Counted from the stretch's first letter, positions 17,304-27,186 are shown. The stretch is 64,000 nt of DNA from Stakelama sediminis (GCF_014199335.1 NZ_JACIJI010000008.1:1-64000), one strand, 5' to 3'. Translations and numbers: made by a program. Notes: generated from the sequence alone by a model not told the origin.

Positions 17304-18998
17304 ATGGAACCGTTCTTCCGGCCATGGCTGATGCTGTGCGTTGCCGCTTTTGCGGCAATGGCCGCTACCACCGCGCCTGCGCATGCGTCCGGCGGGGTTA
17401 CCGGGGTGGCGGTTTCAACCTGCGTTCGCCCGGACGCAAAGGGCCTCACCGCACCTGCACTGTTTCGCAATCCGGGGGAATTCAATTGCTCTCGCAAGCA
17501 GATCGATTTCGGACGAGGCGATTACTGGGTACTTAGCGGCCCGCTCGACAAGATACCCGATCTGACCCGACGAACACGCGTTCGTATTGCCAGTGTGTGG
17601 CAGGATTCGATCACGCTCTACGCGCTTTATCCCGACGGTCGCATCCTGACGCTCCCACTGACCGAAAAGGATATTGGTCGCCATGTCCAGTTGGGAGCGA
17701 TCGTCGAATGGAGGCTGCCGCATCATGCGCAGCCGCCGGTACGGCTCTTATGGCATGTGCGCGATTCCGCCAATTTGCGCGGGATCGTGATCAGTCCGCA
17801 TCTGGCGCTGCCGCGTGAAAGCGTTCGCGCCAATCTGGAAATGGCGGCGATCTATGCGGCGTTCGGCGGTCTGGGCCTTGCGCTGCTGATCTACAACCTC
17901 GCCTTGTGGGAGGCATTGCGGCATCGTTTTCAGCTTGCTTATTGCGCAATGGTCGCCTCACTCAGCCTGTATGCGCTCAGTTCGTCGGGCGCACTCAACT
18001 GGCTCTTCCCCGACCTGCTCAATAACGACCGGATGCGAGTCAATTACGCCATGCTCGCCACGGCCACGCTGACTGCCATGCTGTTCGCCCGAACCTTTTT
18101 CGAACCGGAAGTGACGCGCGGCTGGACCGGTCGAATCGTAACCGCCGCCAGCGCCCTGCTGCTGACCACGGCATGCCTTTTCGTGCTGTTCGCCCCCTGG
18201 CACATTCAACTGTTCGACCGACTCTATAGCTGGTCCTTTTTTGGCATGCTGATTGCCATTGTCCCGATCATCGTCCGCGCTCGAAAACAGCGCAGCCCCT
18301 ATTTGTGGCTGTTCGCACTTGCCTGGTCGGTACCGGTCGCATTCGCCTGCCTGCGTCTGGCAATGAACACGCTGTTCGTGCAGTGGAACTTCTGGGTCGA
18401 CAATTCGACGATCCTGTCGATGAGCTTCGAAGCCATCATGTCCAGCGCCGCCATCGCCTATCGCATCCGCGTGCTGAGCAAGGAGCGGGATGAGGCGCGA
18501 ACGCGGGAAATGGCGACCCGGATGCTGGCCGACACCGATCCGCTGACGGGGCTGCTCAATCGCCGCGCCTTCCTCAGCAGGATCATGCAAAGCGAAGGCA
18601 AACAGATGCTGCTGCTTGCCGATATCGACCATTTCAAACAGGTCAATGAAACGCTGGGTCATGACGGCGGGGATGAGGTACTGCGCCTGTTCGCGCGCGC
18701 CTTGCGCGATACCACGCCTGCCAATGCGCTGATCGCCAGGCTGGGCGGCGAAGAATTCGCGATTGTCGTTCCCTGTAACACGGGAATCGACCCGGACCGC
18801 CTCCTCGCCCGGTTACGCGCCGCGCGGATGCCCTTTGACATGACGGTCACGACCAGTATCGGCTGCTGTTCGGGACCGTTGATCGGGGAGACCGACTGGA
18901 AACGCCTCTACAGAATGGCAGACCGCGCACTCTTCGCGGCCAAGGCGGCAGGACGCGACCGGGTTCGCCATGCCGAACGCATTGCTGAAGCCGCATAA
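17304..18998 (+). CDS. Membrane diguanylate cyclase (7TMR-DISM sensor, GGDEF output)
   Basis: A 564-residue signalling protein. A signal peptide (about 1-29, ending AHA-S) leads to a periplasmic beta-rich region resembling 7TMR-DISMED2 (about 50-170). Seven hydrophobic helices (about 182-385) and a C-terminal GGDEF domain starting at TDPLTGLLNRRAF follow. The active-site motif is intact as GGEEF (481-485), so c-di-GMP synthesis is expected. The inhibitory I-site, normally RxxD five residues upstream, reads PANA, so product inhibition through that site is unlikely. The ligand is unknown. The gene stands alone, after the clpA terminator. Confidence 0.88.
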   Translation: MEPFFRPWLMLCVAAFAAMAATTAPAHASGGVTGVAVSTCVRPDAKGLTAPALFRNPGEFNCSRKQIDFGRGDYWVLSGPLDKIPDLTRRTRVRIASVWQDSITLYALYPDGRILTLPLTEKDIGRHVQLGAIVEWRLPHHAQPPVRLLWHVRDSANLRGIVISPHLALPRESVRANLEMAAIYAAFGGLGLALLIYNLALWEALRHRFQLAYCAMVASLSLYALSSSGALNWLFPDLLNNDRMRVNYAMLATATLTAMLFARTFFEPEVTRGWTGRIVTAASALLLTTACLFVLFAPWHIQLFDRLYSWSFFGMLIAIVPIIVRARKQRSPYLWLFALAWSVPVAFACLRLAMNTLFVQWNFWVDNSTILSMSFEAIMSSAAIAYRIRVLSKERDEARTREMATRMLADTDPLTGLLNRRAFLSRIMQSEGKQMLLLADIDHFKQVNETLGHDGGDEVLRLFARALRDTTPANALIARLGGEEFAIVVPCNTGIDPDRLLARLRAARMPFDMTVTTSIGCCSGPLIGETDWKRLYRMADRALFAAKAAGRDRVRHAERIAEAA

Positions 18999-19068
18999 GC
19001 GCCGAAGCGGTATAAGGCTTGCCGACCCCCTACTCTGCCGATAGCATTCGCGCGCAAGGAGAGTGTGG

Positions 19069-19275
19069 ATGCAGCCAAAACGCAAGCTCGCTATCGCAGC
19101 GGTTGCCGGCACTTTATTGATGCTCGGCATGGCGCATCCGCCGCACGCCGATATCCGCATCCTGACGCATGACCGGTCCGACTATCATCCGCAGCGTTTT
19201 CAGGCGGCGGTCGATCTGGGCGTCGCCGCTTTTTCGGTTCTGATCACATGGACCGCACGACACGCAAACCCCTGA
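19069..19275 (+). CDS. Small hypothetical protein with N-terminal signal/membrane helix
   Basis: A 68-residue protein. AAGGAG lies 7 nt before the ATG at 19069, which supports translation and excludes the GTG 6 nt upstream. Residues 7-24 are hydrophobic (LAIAAVAGTLLMLGM), and a second hydrophobic stretch is near 48-60. Between them is the polar HDRSDYHPQRFQ. I do not recognise a domain. It lies between the cyclase gene and the acyl-CoA ligase. Confidence 0.55.
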   Translation: MQPKRKLAIAAVAGTLLMLGMAHPPHADIRILTHDRSDYHPQRFQAAVDLGVAAFSVLITWTARHANP

Positions 19276-19312
19276 TCTTCGGTTGTCACAACCCCGACAG
19301 CTGCTTACATCT

Positions 19313-21007
19313 ATGTCAATGAGAGATGCCGAAACTGCCTGGCGCAACGCCTATCAACACCCCGGTCCCTGGAACCGGACCTTCCCGCCCCTGTCGCTGG
19401 TCGACATGTTCGAACAGGCCGCACAACGGCGGGATCAGGCACCGTTGCTTGATTTTCTCGGTCGTAAATACAGCTATGCCGAAACGCTCGACGGGGCGCG
19501 GCGCGTTGCCTGCGGGTTAAAGGATATGGGCTATGGGGCAGGCGATCGAATCGGCCTGTTCCTGCCCAATGTGCCGCATTATGTCGCCGCCTATTACGGC
19601 ATCCTGATGCTGGGCGCGACGGTGGTGAATTTCTCGCCGCTCTACACGGCCGAGGAACTGGCGCATCAGGTTGCGGATTCGGGCACGCGCGTGTTGTTCA
19701 CCATTTCCGCCACCGCCCTGTTGCCGACCGCGCTCAAAGTGCTCGACGACAGCGCGCTCGAACGGCTGGTGGTCGGGTCGGTCGCGGGCGCGCTGCCGCC
19801 GACGAAATCGCTGTTCTATCGCCTGTTTCGCGGCAGTGAGGTCGCAAAGCGCCCCCATGATGATCGCATCACTGCCTTTTCCGCACTGATCGACAATGAC
19901 GGCGGCTGCACAAAGGCCGATATCGATGCCACGAGTCATGTCGCGCTGATCCAGTATACCGGCGGCACTACCGGCAGCCCGAAAGGCGCGTTGCTGACGC
20001 ATCAGAACATGTCGTCGGCCGCACGCATGTCGGCCGCACTCGATCCGAAGCTGGGCGAAGTCGAGGACCGCATCCTCGGCGTCCTGCCGCTATTCCATGT
20101 GTTCGCCAATACCTGCGTGCTCAACCGCACCGTGGCAACGGGTGGGGAGATCGTGATGCTGCCGCGCTTCGACGCCGCGCAGGTGCTGGCGACGCTGGAC
20201 CGGACACAGGCGAACGCCCTGCCCGGCGTGCCGACCATGTATCAGGCACTGCTCGACCATCCGAAAACCGCGCAGACCGACTTTTCCTCGCTACGCGTCT
20301 GCATTTCCGGTGGCGCCCCGCTGGCCGCCGAACTGAAAGCACGGTTCGAAACCGTAACCGGCGCGAAACTGGTCGAAGGATACGGCCTGTCGGAAACCTC
20401 TGGCGTGGCAAGTTGCAATCCCTATGAGGGGCTGAACAAGTCCGGTACCATCGGTCAGCCGATGCAGGGCACGCGGATCGCGCTGGTCGATAAGGAAGAC
20501 CCGAACAGCCCCCCGCCCGACGGCGAGCCGGGAGAGATCGTGGTCAATGGTCCCCAGATCATGAAGGGGTACTGGAACCGGCCCGATGCCGATGCCGGAG
20601 TCTTTATCGACGACGCACAGGGACAACGCTGGCTGCGCACCGGCGATGTCGGCACCATCGACGATGACGGCTATATCCGCATTGTCGACAGGCTGAAGGA
20701 CATGATCGCGGTCAGCGGGTTCAAGGTATTCCCGAGCGAGGTGGAAACCGTGCTCTATCGCCACCCGGCGGTGAAGGAAGCGCTGGTGATCGGCGTACCC
20801 GACACCTATCGCGGCGAAAGCCCGCGCGCCTATGTCACGCTCAACAAGGATGCGACGGCGACGGAGGAAGAACTGCGCGACTGGCTCAACGGCCAGTTGG
20901 GCAAGCACGAACGCGTCGATCAGGTGGTCATCCGCAAGGAACTGCCGAAAACGCTGGTCGGAAAACTCGACCGCAAGGCATTGCGCATAGAAGCCGGGAT
21001 CGCGTGA
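19313..21007 (+). CDS. fadD: Long-chain fatty-acid-CoA ligase (FadD-like)
   Basis: A 564-residue adenylate-forming enzyme. Motifs: the AMP-binding P-loop YTGGTTGSPKGA (about residue 218), YGLSETSG, RTGDVG, the linker DRLKDMIAVSGFKVFPSE, and the catalytic lysine near the end in LPKTLVGKLDRKALR. It activates fatty acids to acyl-CoA for beta-oxidation or lipid synthesis, at the inner membrane. The chosen start is ATG 19313; a second ATG lies 6 nt further and a TTG at 19283. None has a strong ribosome site. No other fad genes are adjacent. Specificity for long chains is inferred from overall similarity. Confidence 0.85.
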   Translation: MSMRDAETAWRNAYQHPGPWNRTFPPLSLVDMFEQAAQRRDQAPLLDFLGRKYSYAETLDGARRVACGLKDMGYGAGDRIGLFLPNVPHYVAAYYGILMLGATVVNFSPLYTAEELAHQVADSGTRVLFTISATALLPTALKVLDDSALERLVVGSVAGALPPTKSLFYRLFRGSEVAKRPHDDRITAFSALIDNDGGCTKADIDATSHVALIQYTGGTTGSPKGALLTHQNMSSAARMSAALDPKLGEVEDRILGVLPLFHVFANTCVLNRTVATGGEIVMLPRFDAAQVLATLDRTQANALPGVPTMYQALLDHPKTAQTDFSSLRVCISGGAPLAAELKARFETVTGAKLVEGYGLSETSGVASCNPYEGLNKSGTIGQPMQGTRIALVDKEDPNSPPPDGEPGEIVVNGPQIMKGYWNRPDADAGVFIDDAQGQRWLRTGDVGTIDDDGYIRIVDRLKDMIAVSGFKVFPSEVETVLYRHPAVKEALVIGVPDTYRGESPRAYVTLNKDATATEEELRDWLNGQLGKHERVDQVVIRKELPKTLVGKLDRKALRIEAGIA

Positions 21008-21067
21008 GCATTGCGCCCATAAGAGGACAATTCAGGTGGCTATGCGATGCCGCTAGTTTTTACTCTT

Positions 21068-21778
21068 TCATCGGCTGATCTTGTTCTGACTATCTTCTCC
21101 GGCGTCGAAATTCTCCTCAAGCGCTGCTTGGACAGCAAGAATGATTCCTTTTGGAATCCGAAACAGGCCGAACTTTCCACGCATCATGCAACTGGCCAAA
21201 ACCATGCGTGCCGCTGGATGGCCGCGTCTGGCGGCAGTCCGCAACATCGGGAAAATCGTCCGGTACGTTTCCTTACTCTTCGACCTTCGATGCCGATACC
21301 AGGCCTGCCAGAAAATCGCGGGCGTCCAGTCCTGATTTACCCCTATTTGCAGGATTGCCTCGCAAGCCCCATGATCTTCGCGCGCATATGCTGATCTTGC
21401 GCATTTCAACATCGCAATCTGCGATCCGCCGGCAAAGGCACGCTTGAACCATTGCTCCGCTTCGCCAGAATTTTGCGGAACACCGCGTCCGGATTGGTAG
21501 CACCGACCCACCTCGATCATTGACCAAACCGAACCGAGTTCGGCCAGATCAAACCAAATTCTAATGGCAGACGTAAAATTTTCTGCTTCGTAAAACGCAA
21601 ATGCCTGGCGAATGCGCTCCATGTCCGGCTCGCGTTGGGCCATTTCCTCATGATTAGCGTGATTTCGATCCCATTCCGACGACCTGCGCCATGTAATATC
21701 CGTAGGACTCTGTCCGCCGTGGTCAGCAACAAATTCCTCGAGCCATTTTCGGGTAAGGTTCGTGTAGGGCGTTATCAA
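21068..21778 (-). CDS. Sel1-like repeat protein of unknown function
   Basis: A 236-residue protein with at least two Sel1-type (TPR-like) repeats. One is clear around 80-120 (GRCYQSGRGVPQNSGEAEQW), and one more diverged around 190-225. Such repeats are protein-interaction scaffolds. No signal peptide is seen. Base composition is visibly poorer in GC than in the flanks, and codon choice (many A/T third positions) differs, which suggests later acquisition. I cannot assign a partner or function. Confidence 0.65.
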   Translation of the reverse strand: MITPYTNLTRKWLEEFVADHGGQSPTDITWRRSSEWDRNHANHEEMAQREPDMERIRQAFAFYEAENFTSAIRIWFDLAELGSVWSMIEVGRCYQSGRGVPQNSGEAEQWFKRAFAGGSQIAMLKCARSAYAREDHGACEAILQIGVNQDWTPAIFWQAWYRHRRSKSKETYRTIFPMLRTAARRGHPAARMVLASCMMRGKFGLFRIPKGIILAVQAALEENFDAGEDSQNKISR

Positions 21779-21873
21779 CGTTGGGGTTTTCCAAAACGGG
21801 GCCGACCCCAGCTACCATATCAACGCCCGGCATTCATGGGCAGATCGTAAAATAGCCCGGTCGTAACCACTCA

Positions 21874-22056
21874 TTACTGCTTATCGGCACGCAAATCCGG
21901 TATCCGTGACAATTTGGTCAGCAGGATCGGAATATCGTCGGTGATGAAGGTATCGCGCGGCAGTTCATATCCCTTGCGTAATGCACGACGCATCTGCTCG
22001 TGACGCTCCCCTGTCGGATGTGCGCCGCGTTCCCGTAACTCGAACTCTGTACTCAT
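21874..22056 (-). CDS. Small charged hypothetical protein
   Basis: A 60-residue basic/acidic protein from ATG 22056 to TAA at 21874. The sequence includes EFELRERGAHPTGERHEQMR and TFITDDIPILLTKL. It lacks a signal peptide or a known motif. The amino-acid make-up is protein-like, and GGTGGG lies just before the ATG, but without comparison the call is tentative. It lies between the Sel1 gene and the aldehyde dehydrogenase. Confidence 0.4.
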   Translation of the reverse strand: MSTEFELRERGAHPTGERHEQMRRALRKGYELPRDTFITDDIPILLTKLSRIPDLRADKQ

Positions 22057-22184
22057 AACCCACCCACTCACGCCCGCCCTCTCCTGCGGGCGGCGACTGC
22101 GTAGTAAAAGGCTGACGAGCGGGTTCGTTCCGCCGGATCGGACAAAAACCGCCCGGCAGATGCTCCGGTACGCCAACTGGTGTT

Positions 22185-23549
22185 TCAGTCGTTCAGCAGC
22201 ACCGATTTCAGGTTCATGAATTCGTGCATCCCCCACGGCCCCAGTTCGCGACCATGGCCGGACAGCTTCACCCCGCCGAAGGGCGCTTCGGGGGTGGAGG
22301 CAAGCATCTGATTCACCGCCGTCATGCCCGCCGCGATGTCACGCTCGAACCGCTCCTGTTCCGCCGCGTCCTTCGTCCAGACGCTGGAGCCGAGGCCATA
22401 GGGGATGTCGTTCGCCAGTGCGATTGCCGCGTCGATATCGGGCACCTTAAACAGCATCGCGACGGGACCGAAAATTTCCTCCTTCGCAATATCGCTTTCC
22501 GGCGGCACATCGGTCAGCACGCCCGCGCTCATATAGGCGCCAGGCTTGTCCAGCTTCGCGCCACCGCATAGCAGGGTTGCGCCCGCCTGCTTCGCACGTT
22601 CGATCTGGTCCAGCACCGTATCGCGCTGCTCAAAGCTCGACAGCGGCCCCATATCCGTTTCGTCATGCATCGGGTCATCGGCCTTGACCGCCTTCATCCC
22701 CGCCACGAACTTTTCGGCGAAAGCGTCATATATATCCGCATGGACGATCATCCGCTTGCCGCAGATGCATGACTGGCCGGTATTCTGAATCCGCGCGGTG
22801 ACCGCCTGCTTCGCCGCTTCGTCGATATCGGCCGAGGGCATCACGATGAACGGGTCCGATCCGCCCAGTTCCAGCACCACCTTTTTCAGCGCCCGGCCCG
22901 CGGCTTCCGCAACCTTCTGACCCGCGCCCTCGCTGCCGGTCAGCGTCACCGCCGCCACGCGCCGGTCGGCGATGATGTCCGCCACCTTGCCCGATTTGAC
23001 CGGCAGGTTCTGGAACAGCCCCTCGGGCGCGCCGCCCTTCAGCACCATATCCTCGATCGCAGCGCCGACGCCCTGCGTGATCGAGGCATGTTTGAGCAGG
23101 CCGACATTACCCGCCATGATCGCAGGCGCCAGAAAGCGCACCACCTGCCAATAAGGGAAATTCCACGGCATCACCGCCAGCACCGGACCGATCGGCAACC
23201 AGCGCCCGATCGCCCTGCCCTTCGCCACCTGCACCTCGAAGGATTCCAGAAATTCCGGGCCGTGTTCGGCATAATGACGAAAAGCGGCAACGCATTTTTC
23301 GACTTCTGCGACCGCACTTTTCAGCGTCTTGCCCATTTCGCGTGTAGCGATTTCCGCCAGCCGGTGCTTGTTGCCCTCAAAAGCATCGCCGATATGCGAC
23401 AGCAGCGCTGTGCGATCCTCCAGCGTGCTGATCCGCCATTGCCGCCACATCGCATCGGCACGCGCCAGCGCACTTTCGACTGCGGCATCGTCCATCTCCG
23501 CAATCTCATCGAGCTTCTGTCCGGTGGCGGGATTGACGTTCTGAAACAT
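22185..23549 (-). CDS. NAD(P)-dependent aldehyde dehydrogenase, succinate-semialdehyde type
   Basis: A 454-residue aldehyde dehydrogenase. It starts MFQNVNPATGQ, has the cofactor-site PWNFPYWQV and TGSEGAGQKV, the general base in VLELGGSDPF and the catalytic cysteine in NTGQSCICGKR. Length and sequence fit the Sad/YneI-like branch that oxidises succinate semialdehyde, though related aldehydes are possible. GGAAGAG precedes the ATG at 23549; the frame extends 11 codons upstream but those lack family similarity. It is divergent from xseB. Confidence 0.88.
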   Translation of the reverse strand: MFQNVNPATGQKLDEIAEMDDAAVESALARADAMWRQWRISTLEDRTALLSHIGDAFEGNKHRLAEIATREMGKTLKSAVAEVEKCVAAFRHYAEHGPEFLESFEVQVAKGRAIGRWLPIGPVLAVMPWNFPYWQVVRFLAPAIMAGNVGLLKHASITQGVGAAIEDMVLKGGAPEGLFQNLPVKSGKVADIIADRRVAAVTLTGSEGAGQKVAEAAGRALKKVVLELGGSDPFIVMPSADIDEAAKQAVTARIQNTGQSCICGKRMIVHADIYDAFAEKFVAGMKAVKADDPMHDETDMGPLSSFEQRDTVLDQIERAKQAGATLLCGGAKLDKPGAYMSAGVLTDVPPESDIAKEEIFGPVAMLFKVPDIDAAIALANDIPYGLGSSVWTKDAAEQERFERDIAAGMTAVNQMLASTPEAPFGGVKLSGHGRELGPWGMHEFMNLKSVLLND

Positions 23550-23641
23550 GCTCTTCCTTTCGGCCTCTTGGATCCCAACCATAACGCCGCCACATCAACA
23601 GGAGTTGCAATCCCCATGGCAGCCGGGCCATAGCATCCCTT

Positions 23642-23887
23642 ATGAGCGAGGAACGCGACGTTTCGGAATATTCGTTTGAGGAAGCCCTGAAGGAACTCGA
23701 ACGCATTGTCGGCAGGCTGGAAAGCGGGGAGGCTGAATTGCAGGAAGCAATCGACCTTTACGAACGCGGCGACCGGCTGCGGCGGCAATGCGCCGCGCGT
23801 CTGGATGCGGCACAGGCGCGGATCGAGGCCATCCGCACCGATGCCGCCGGCAATCCGCAGGGCACGGCCCCTTTCGATGCAGGATGA
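23642..23887 (+). CDS. xseB: Exodeoxyribonuclease VII small subunit
   Basis: An 81-residue protein with the XseB hallmark: SFEEALKELERIVGRLESGE (residues 9-28), followed by LQEAIDLYERGDRLRR. It joins XseA to form exonuclease VII, which degrades single-stranded DNA. XseA is not in the window. The gene ends 7 nt before the ispA start, the usual xseB-ispA arrangement. Confidence 0.95.
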   Translation: MSEERDVSEYSFEEALKELERIVGRLESGEAELQEAIDLYERGDRLRRQCAARLDAAQARIEAIRTDAAGNPQGTAPFDAG

Positions 23888-23894
23888 TCCGGGT

Positions 23895-24794
23895 ATGAGC
23901 GGCATGTCCATGGCGCTGGTGCGCGCATTGAAGGATGTGGCCGCCGACATCGATGCCCGCTTCGACCGCGCCCTGACCCTGCCTGAAGACCCGCGCGCCG
24001 ACCTGTTCAAAGCCATGCGTCATGCCGCAATCGGCGGCGGCAAACGGCTGCGTCCATTGCTGGTGTCGGCTAGTGCGCGCATGTTCAACGTCAATGCCGA
24101 GAGCATTGGCCGGGCGGGCCTCGCGCTCGAATGCATCCATGTCTATTCGCTGATCCACGACGATCTGCCGGCGATGGACGATGACGATATGCGTCGCGGC
24201 AAACCGACGGTGCACAAGGTTTTCGATGAAGCGACCGCGATCCTTGCCGGGGACAGCCTGCTCGCGCTTGCGTTCGAAGTGCTGGCCAATCCGGCAACCC
24301 ATGCCGATCCTTCGGTGCGCGCCGACCTGGTACTGGCGCTTGCCGCCGCCGCCGGACCGCATGGCATGGCTGGCGGGCAGATGCTGGATCTGGAAGCCGA
24401 GCGCACGACGCTGGACCTTCCCGCCATCACCCGGCTCCAGGCGCTGAAAACCGGCGCGTTGATCGGCTGCGCGGTCGAATTCGGTGCAATTCTGGGCCGT
24501 ATCCCGCCGGAAGGGCGCGTGGGGCTACGCGGCTATGCCCATGATATCGGTCTCGCCTTTCAGATCGCCGACGACATTCTCGACGTCGAGGGCGACGAAG
24601 AACTGATGGGCAAAAAGCTGCGCAAGGACGAAGCGGCAGGCAAGGAAACCTTCCTGACCCTGATGGGGCTGGAACGCGCACGCGAACAGGCGCGCCTGCT
24701 GGTCGATCAGGCGATAGAGCATCTGCATGACTTCGGTGAACGGGCTGACCTGCTGCGCGACATTGCCCGCTTCACGCTCGAACGGAAGAATTGA
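23895..24794 (+). CDS. ispA: Polyprenyl synthetase, farnesyl diphosphate synthase
   Basis: A 299-residue prenyltransferase. The first aspartate-rich motif is in HDDLPAMDDDDMRRG (about residue 93) and the second in FQIADDILDVEGD (about 225). GGGKRLRP (about 47) binds isopentenyl diphosphate. It condenses dimethylallyl/geranyl and isopentenyl diphosphates to farnesyl diphosphate, the precursor for undecaprenol, quinone tails and carotenoids. I chose ATG 23895, 7 nt after xseB; ATG 23877 overlapping xseB is possible but has no ribosome site. Here dxs does not follow; coaD does. Confidence 0.92.
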   Translation: MSGMSMALVRALKDVAADIDARFDRALTLPEDPRADLFKAMRHAAIGGGKRLRPLLVSASARMFNVNAESIGRAGLALECIHVYSLIHDDLPAMDDDDMRRGKPTVHKVFDEATAILAGDSLLALAFEVLANPATHADPSVRADLVLALAAAAGPHGMAGGQMLDLEAERTTLDLPAITRLQALKTGALIGCAVEFGAILGRIPPEGRVGLRGYAHDIGLAFQIADDILDVEGDEELMGKKLRKDEAAGKETFLTLMGLERAREQARLLVDQAIEHLHDFGERADLLRDIARFTLERKN

Positions 24795-24822
24795 GCCGCC
24801 CGCTCATGAATGGGGGACGATC

Positions 24823-25329
24823 ATGACGATACGCACCGGCGTCTATCCCGGCACTTTCGATCCCATTACCCTGGGCCATATGGATATTATCCGGCGTGGG
24901 GCAAAACTGGTCGACCGGCTGGTGATCGGCGTCACTACCAACCCATCCAAATCGCCGATGTTCTCCGTCGAGGAACGCATGGCGATGGTCCGGCGGGAGG
25001 TGGCGGATATCGGCAGTGAAATACATGTCGTCAGCTTCGATGCGCTGCTGATGGACTTTGCCGAACAGGAAGGCGCTTCCGTCATCATTCGCGGTCTGCG
25101 TGCGGTCGCCGACTTCGAATATGAATATCAGATGGCGGGCATGAACCAGCAGCTTAACAACCGTATCGAGACGGTATTCCTGATGGCCGACGTCGCGTTG
25201 CAGCCGATCGCCAGCCGCCTGGTCAAGGAAATCGCCCGATTCGACGGCGACATCTCAAAGTTCGTCAGCCCCGCGGTTTGCACCGAGGTCGCAGAGCGTG
25301 TGGCACTGAATCGTCAAAAGAAAGGCTGA
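24823..25329 (+). CDS. coaD: Phosphopantetheine adenylyltransferase
   Basis: A 168-residue nucleotidyltransferase. The N-terminal GVYPGTFDPITLGHMDII holds the catalytic T/HxGH motif, followed by IIRGLRAVADFEYEYQMA and the C-terminal VKEIARFDGDISKFVSP. It converts 4'-phosphopantetheine and ATP into dephospho-CoA, the penultimate CoA step, as a cytosolic hexamer. GGGGGA precedes the ATG at 24823. It begins 28 nt after ispA and may be co-transcribed. Confidence 0.95.
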   Translation: MTIRTGVYPGTFDPITLGHMDIIRRGAKLVDRLVIGVTTNPSKSPMFSVEERMAMVRREVADIGSEIHVVSFDALLMDFAEQEGASVIIRGLRAVADFEYEYQMAGMNQQLNNRIETVFLMADVALQPIASRLVKEIARFDGDISKFVSPAVCTEVAERVALNRQKKG

Positions 25330-25421
25330 TTGCGGTTCTTCCGTCCGGTATTCACGTTGGCGTCAGCCGTGGAATGGTTTAAGCCACGCGCACAAAGTTC
25401 AAGAGCGGGTTCTATATTATC

Positions 25422-26135
25422 ATGCGTTTGATTGCGTTTTTGCTGGCGGTTTTCGCCGCTGTGGGCATCACTGCGGCACCGGCATCGGCCCAGATGTTCA
25501 AGACCGATAACAACAAGAATGCGCCGAAACCGACCGATAAGGATGATCTGTGGATCCTCGACCTGTCGACCGGCGGGCGCGTGACCATCCTGCTGCGCCC
25601 CGATGTCGCGCCGAAGATGGTGGCACGCGTGAAGAAGCTGACCCGCGAACATTTCTATGACGGCACGATCTTTCACCGCGTGATGGATCAGCCGTTGCCG
25701 ATCGCCCAGGGCGGCGATCCGACGGGTACCGGCACCGGCGGCTCAAAGCTTCCCGACGTGCCCGCGGAGTTCAACTATCTGCCGCATGTACGCGGCGCGG
25801 TTTCCGCAGCGCGCGCGCAGGACAAGAACAGCGCCAACAGTCAGTTCTTCATCCTGTTTCAGCCTGCGCTTGAACTCGACAAGAAATATACCGTGTTCGG
25901 CCGCGTGATCAGCGGCATGCAGTGGGTAGACAAAATCCATCGAGGCCAGCCGCCGGCAGATCCCAGCCGCATCCTGCACGCCTATATCGGTTCGGATAAT
26001 CCCCCACCCTATCAGCCCGCACCTGCGGTGACCCCGGCCAACAATCCGGACGCCAATATCGTCCTGCCCGGTATTGCCCCCGCAAAGAAGCAGCCTGCTG
26101 ATTCCTCGTCCGAGCCGAAACCTTCTCAGCAATAA
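25422..26135 (+). CDS. Secreted peptidylprolyl isomerase, cyclophilin type
   Basis: A 237-residue protein with a signal peptide (about 1-25, cleaved after ASA) and a cyclophilin domain (about 42-200). Recognisable segments are [27 protein letters not shown] and the active-site-adjacent SQFFIL. It speeds cis-trans proline isomerisation in the periplasm. The C-terminal 40 residues are Pro/Ala/Ser-rich and probably disordered. It ends 25 nt before queA. Confidence 0.9.
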   Translation: MRLIAFLLAVFAAVGITAAPASAQMFKTDNNKNAPKPTDKDDLWILDLSTGGRVTILLRPDVAPKMVARVKKLTREHFYDGTIFHRVMDQPLPIAQGGDPTGTGTGGSKLPDVPAEFNYLPHVRGAVSAARAQDKNSANSQFFILFQPALELDKKYTVFGRVISGMQWVDKIHRGQPPADPSRILHAYIGSDNPPPYQPAPAVTPANNPDANIVLPGIAPAKKQPADSSSEPKPSQQ

Positions 26136-26160
26136 GCACTACCCAGACGGAGCAGGGCGC

Positions 26161-27186
26161 GTGCGCGTCGACGATTTCGATTTCGATTTGCCGCCGGAAC
26201 GCATCGCCCTGCGTCCGGCGGTTCCGCGTGATTCGGCGCGGCTGTTACGGGTCGGCGCGGACGGACTTTCCGACGCCATTGTCAGCGACCTGCCGAAGTT
26301 GCTCCGGCGCGGCGACTGCCTGATCTTCAACGACACCCGCGTCATTCCTGCCCAGCTTCAAGGCAAGCGCGGTGACGCCACCATCGGTGCCACCCTGCAC
26401 AAACGCGAAGGTCCGCGTCGCTGGCGCGCCTTTATCCGCAACGCCAAACGGCTGCGCGACGGCGACAATATCGATTTCGGCAATGGCGTCGAAGCGATGG
26501 CTGGCGATCGCGCGGAAGACGGCAGCTTCGCACTGACTTTTGCAGGCGAAGATCCGGTCGAATTACTGCTGGAGCGTGCAGGGCATATGCCACTGCCGCC
26601 CTATATCGCGTCGAAGCGGCCGACCGACGAACGCGACGCCGACGATTACCAGACGATGTTTGCGCGCGAGGCCGGAGCCGTAGCCGCCCCCACCGCCGCG
26701 CTGCACTTCACGCCGGACCTGATCGCGGCGCTCGACGCGGCGGGCATCGAACGTGCCACGCTGACACTGCATGTCGGCGCGGGAACGTTCCTGCCGGTGA
26801 AGGCGAACGACACCGCCGACCACAAGATGCACTCCGAATGGGGCCGGATCGACGCGGATACCGCCGCACGATTGAACTCCATCCGCGCAAAGGGCGGTCG
26901 CCTGATCGCGGTCGGCACCACCAGCCTGCGCCTGATCGAAAGCGCGGCTGCTGAAGACGGCACCGTGCAGCCGTTTGAGGGCGACACCGACATCTTCATC
27001 ACGCCGGGCTATCGCTTTCGCGCGATCGAGGGATTGATGACCAATTTCCACCTGCCGCGCTCAACCCTGTTCATGCTGGTATCGGCGCTGATGGGGCTGG
27101 AACGGATGCAGGCCGCCTATGCGCATGCCATTGCGCACGGCTATCGCTTCTACAGCTATGGCGATTCCAGCCTGCTGCTGCCCTGA
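26161..27186 (+). CDS. queA: S-adenosylmethionine:tRNA ribosyltransferase-isomerase
   Basis: A 341-residue QueA. It begins [17 protein letters not shown], contains [12 protein letters not shown], the conserved core [12 protein letters not shown] and the C-terminal [17 protein letters not shown]. It transfers and isomerises the ribosyl of SAM to preQ1 in tRNA to form epoxyqueuosine. GTG 26161 is the start that matches the family; the frame runs upstream into the cyclophilin gene. queC and queE, two preQ0 synthesis genes, are 15 kb away in this window. Confidence 0.93.
   Translation: MRVDDFDFDLPPERIALRPAVPRDSARLLRVGADGLSDAIVSDLPKLLRRGDCLIFNDTRVIPAQLQGKRGDATIGATLHKREGPRRWRAFIRNAKRLRDGDNIDFGNGVEAMAGDRAEDGSFALTFAGEDPVELLLERAGHMPLPPYIASKRPTDERDADDYQTMFAREAGAVAAPTAALHFTPDLIAALDAAGIERATLTLHVGAGTFLPVKANDTADHKMHSEWGRIDADTAARLNSIRAKGGRLIAVGTTSLRLIESAAAEDGTVQPFEGDTDIFITPGYRFRAIEGLMTNFHLPRSTLFMLVSALMGLERMQAAYAHAIAHGYRFYSYGDSSLLLP

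Noticed and set aside
15821..17497. A 558-residue open frame opposite clpA
   Set aside because: Same reason: antisense of a conserved AAA+ gene.
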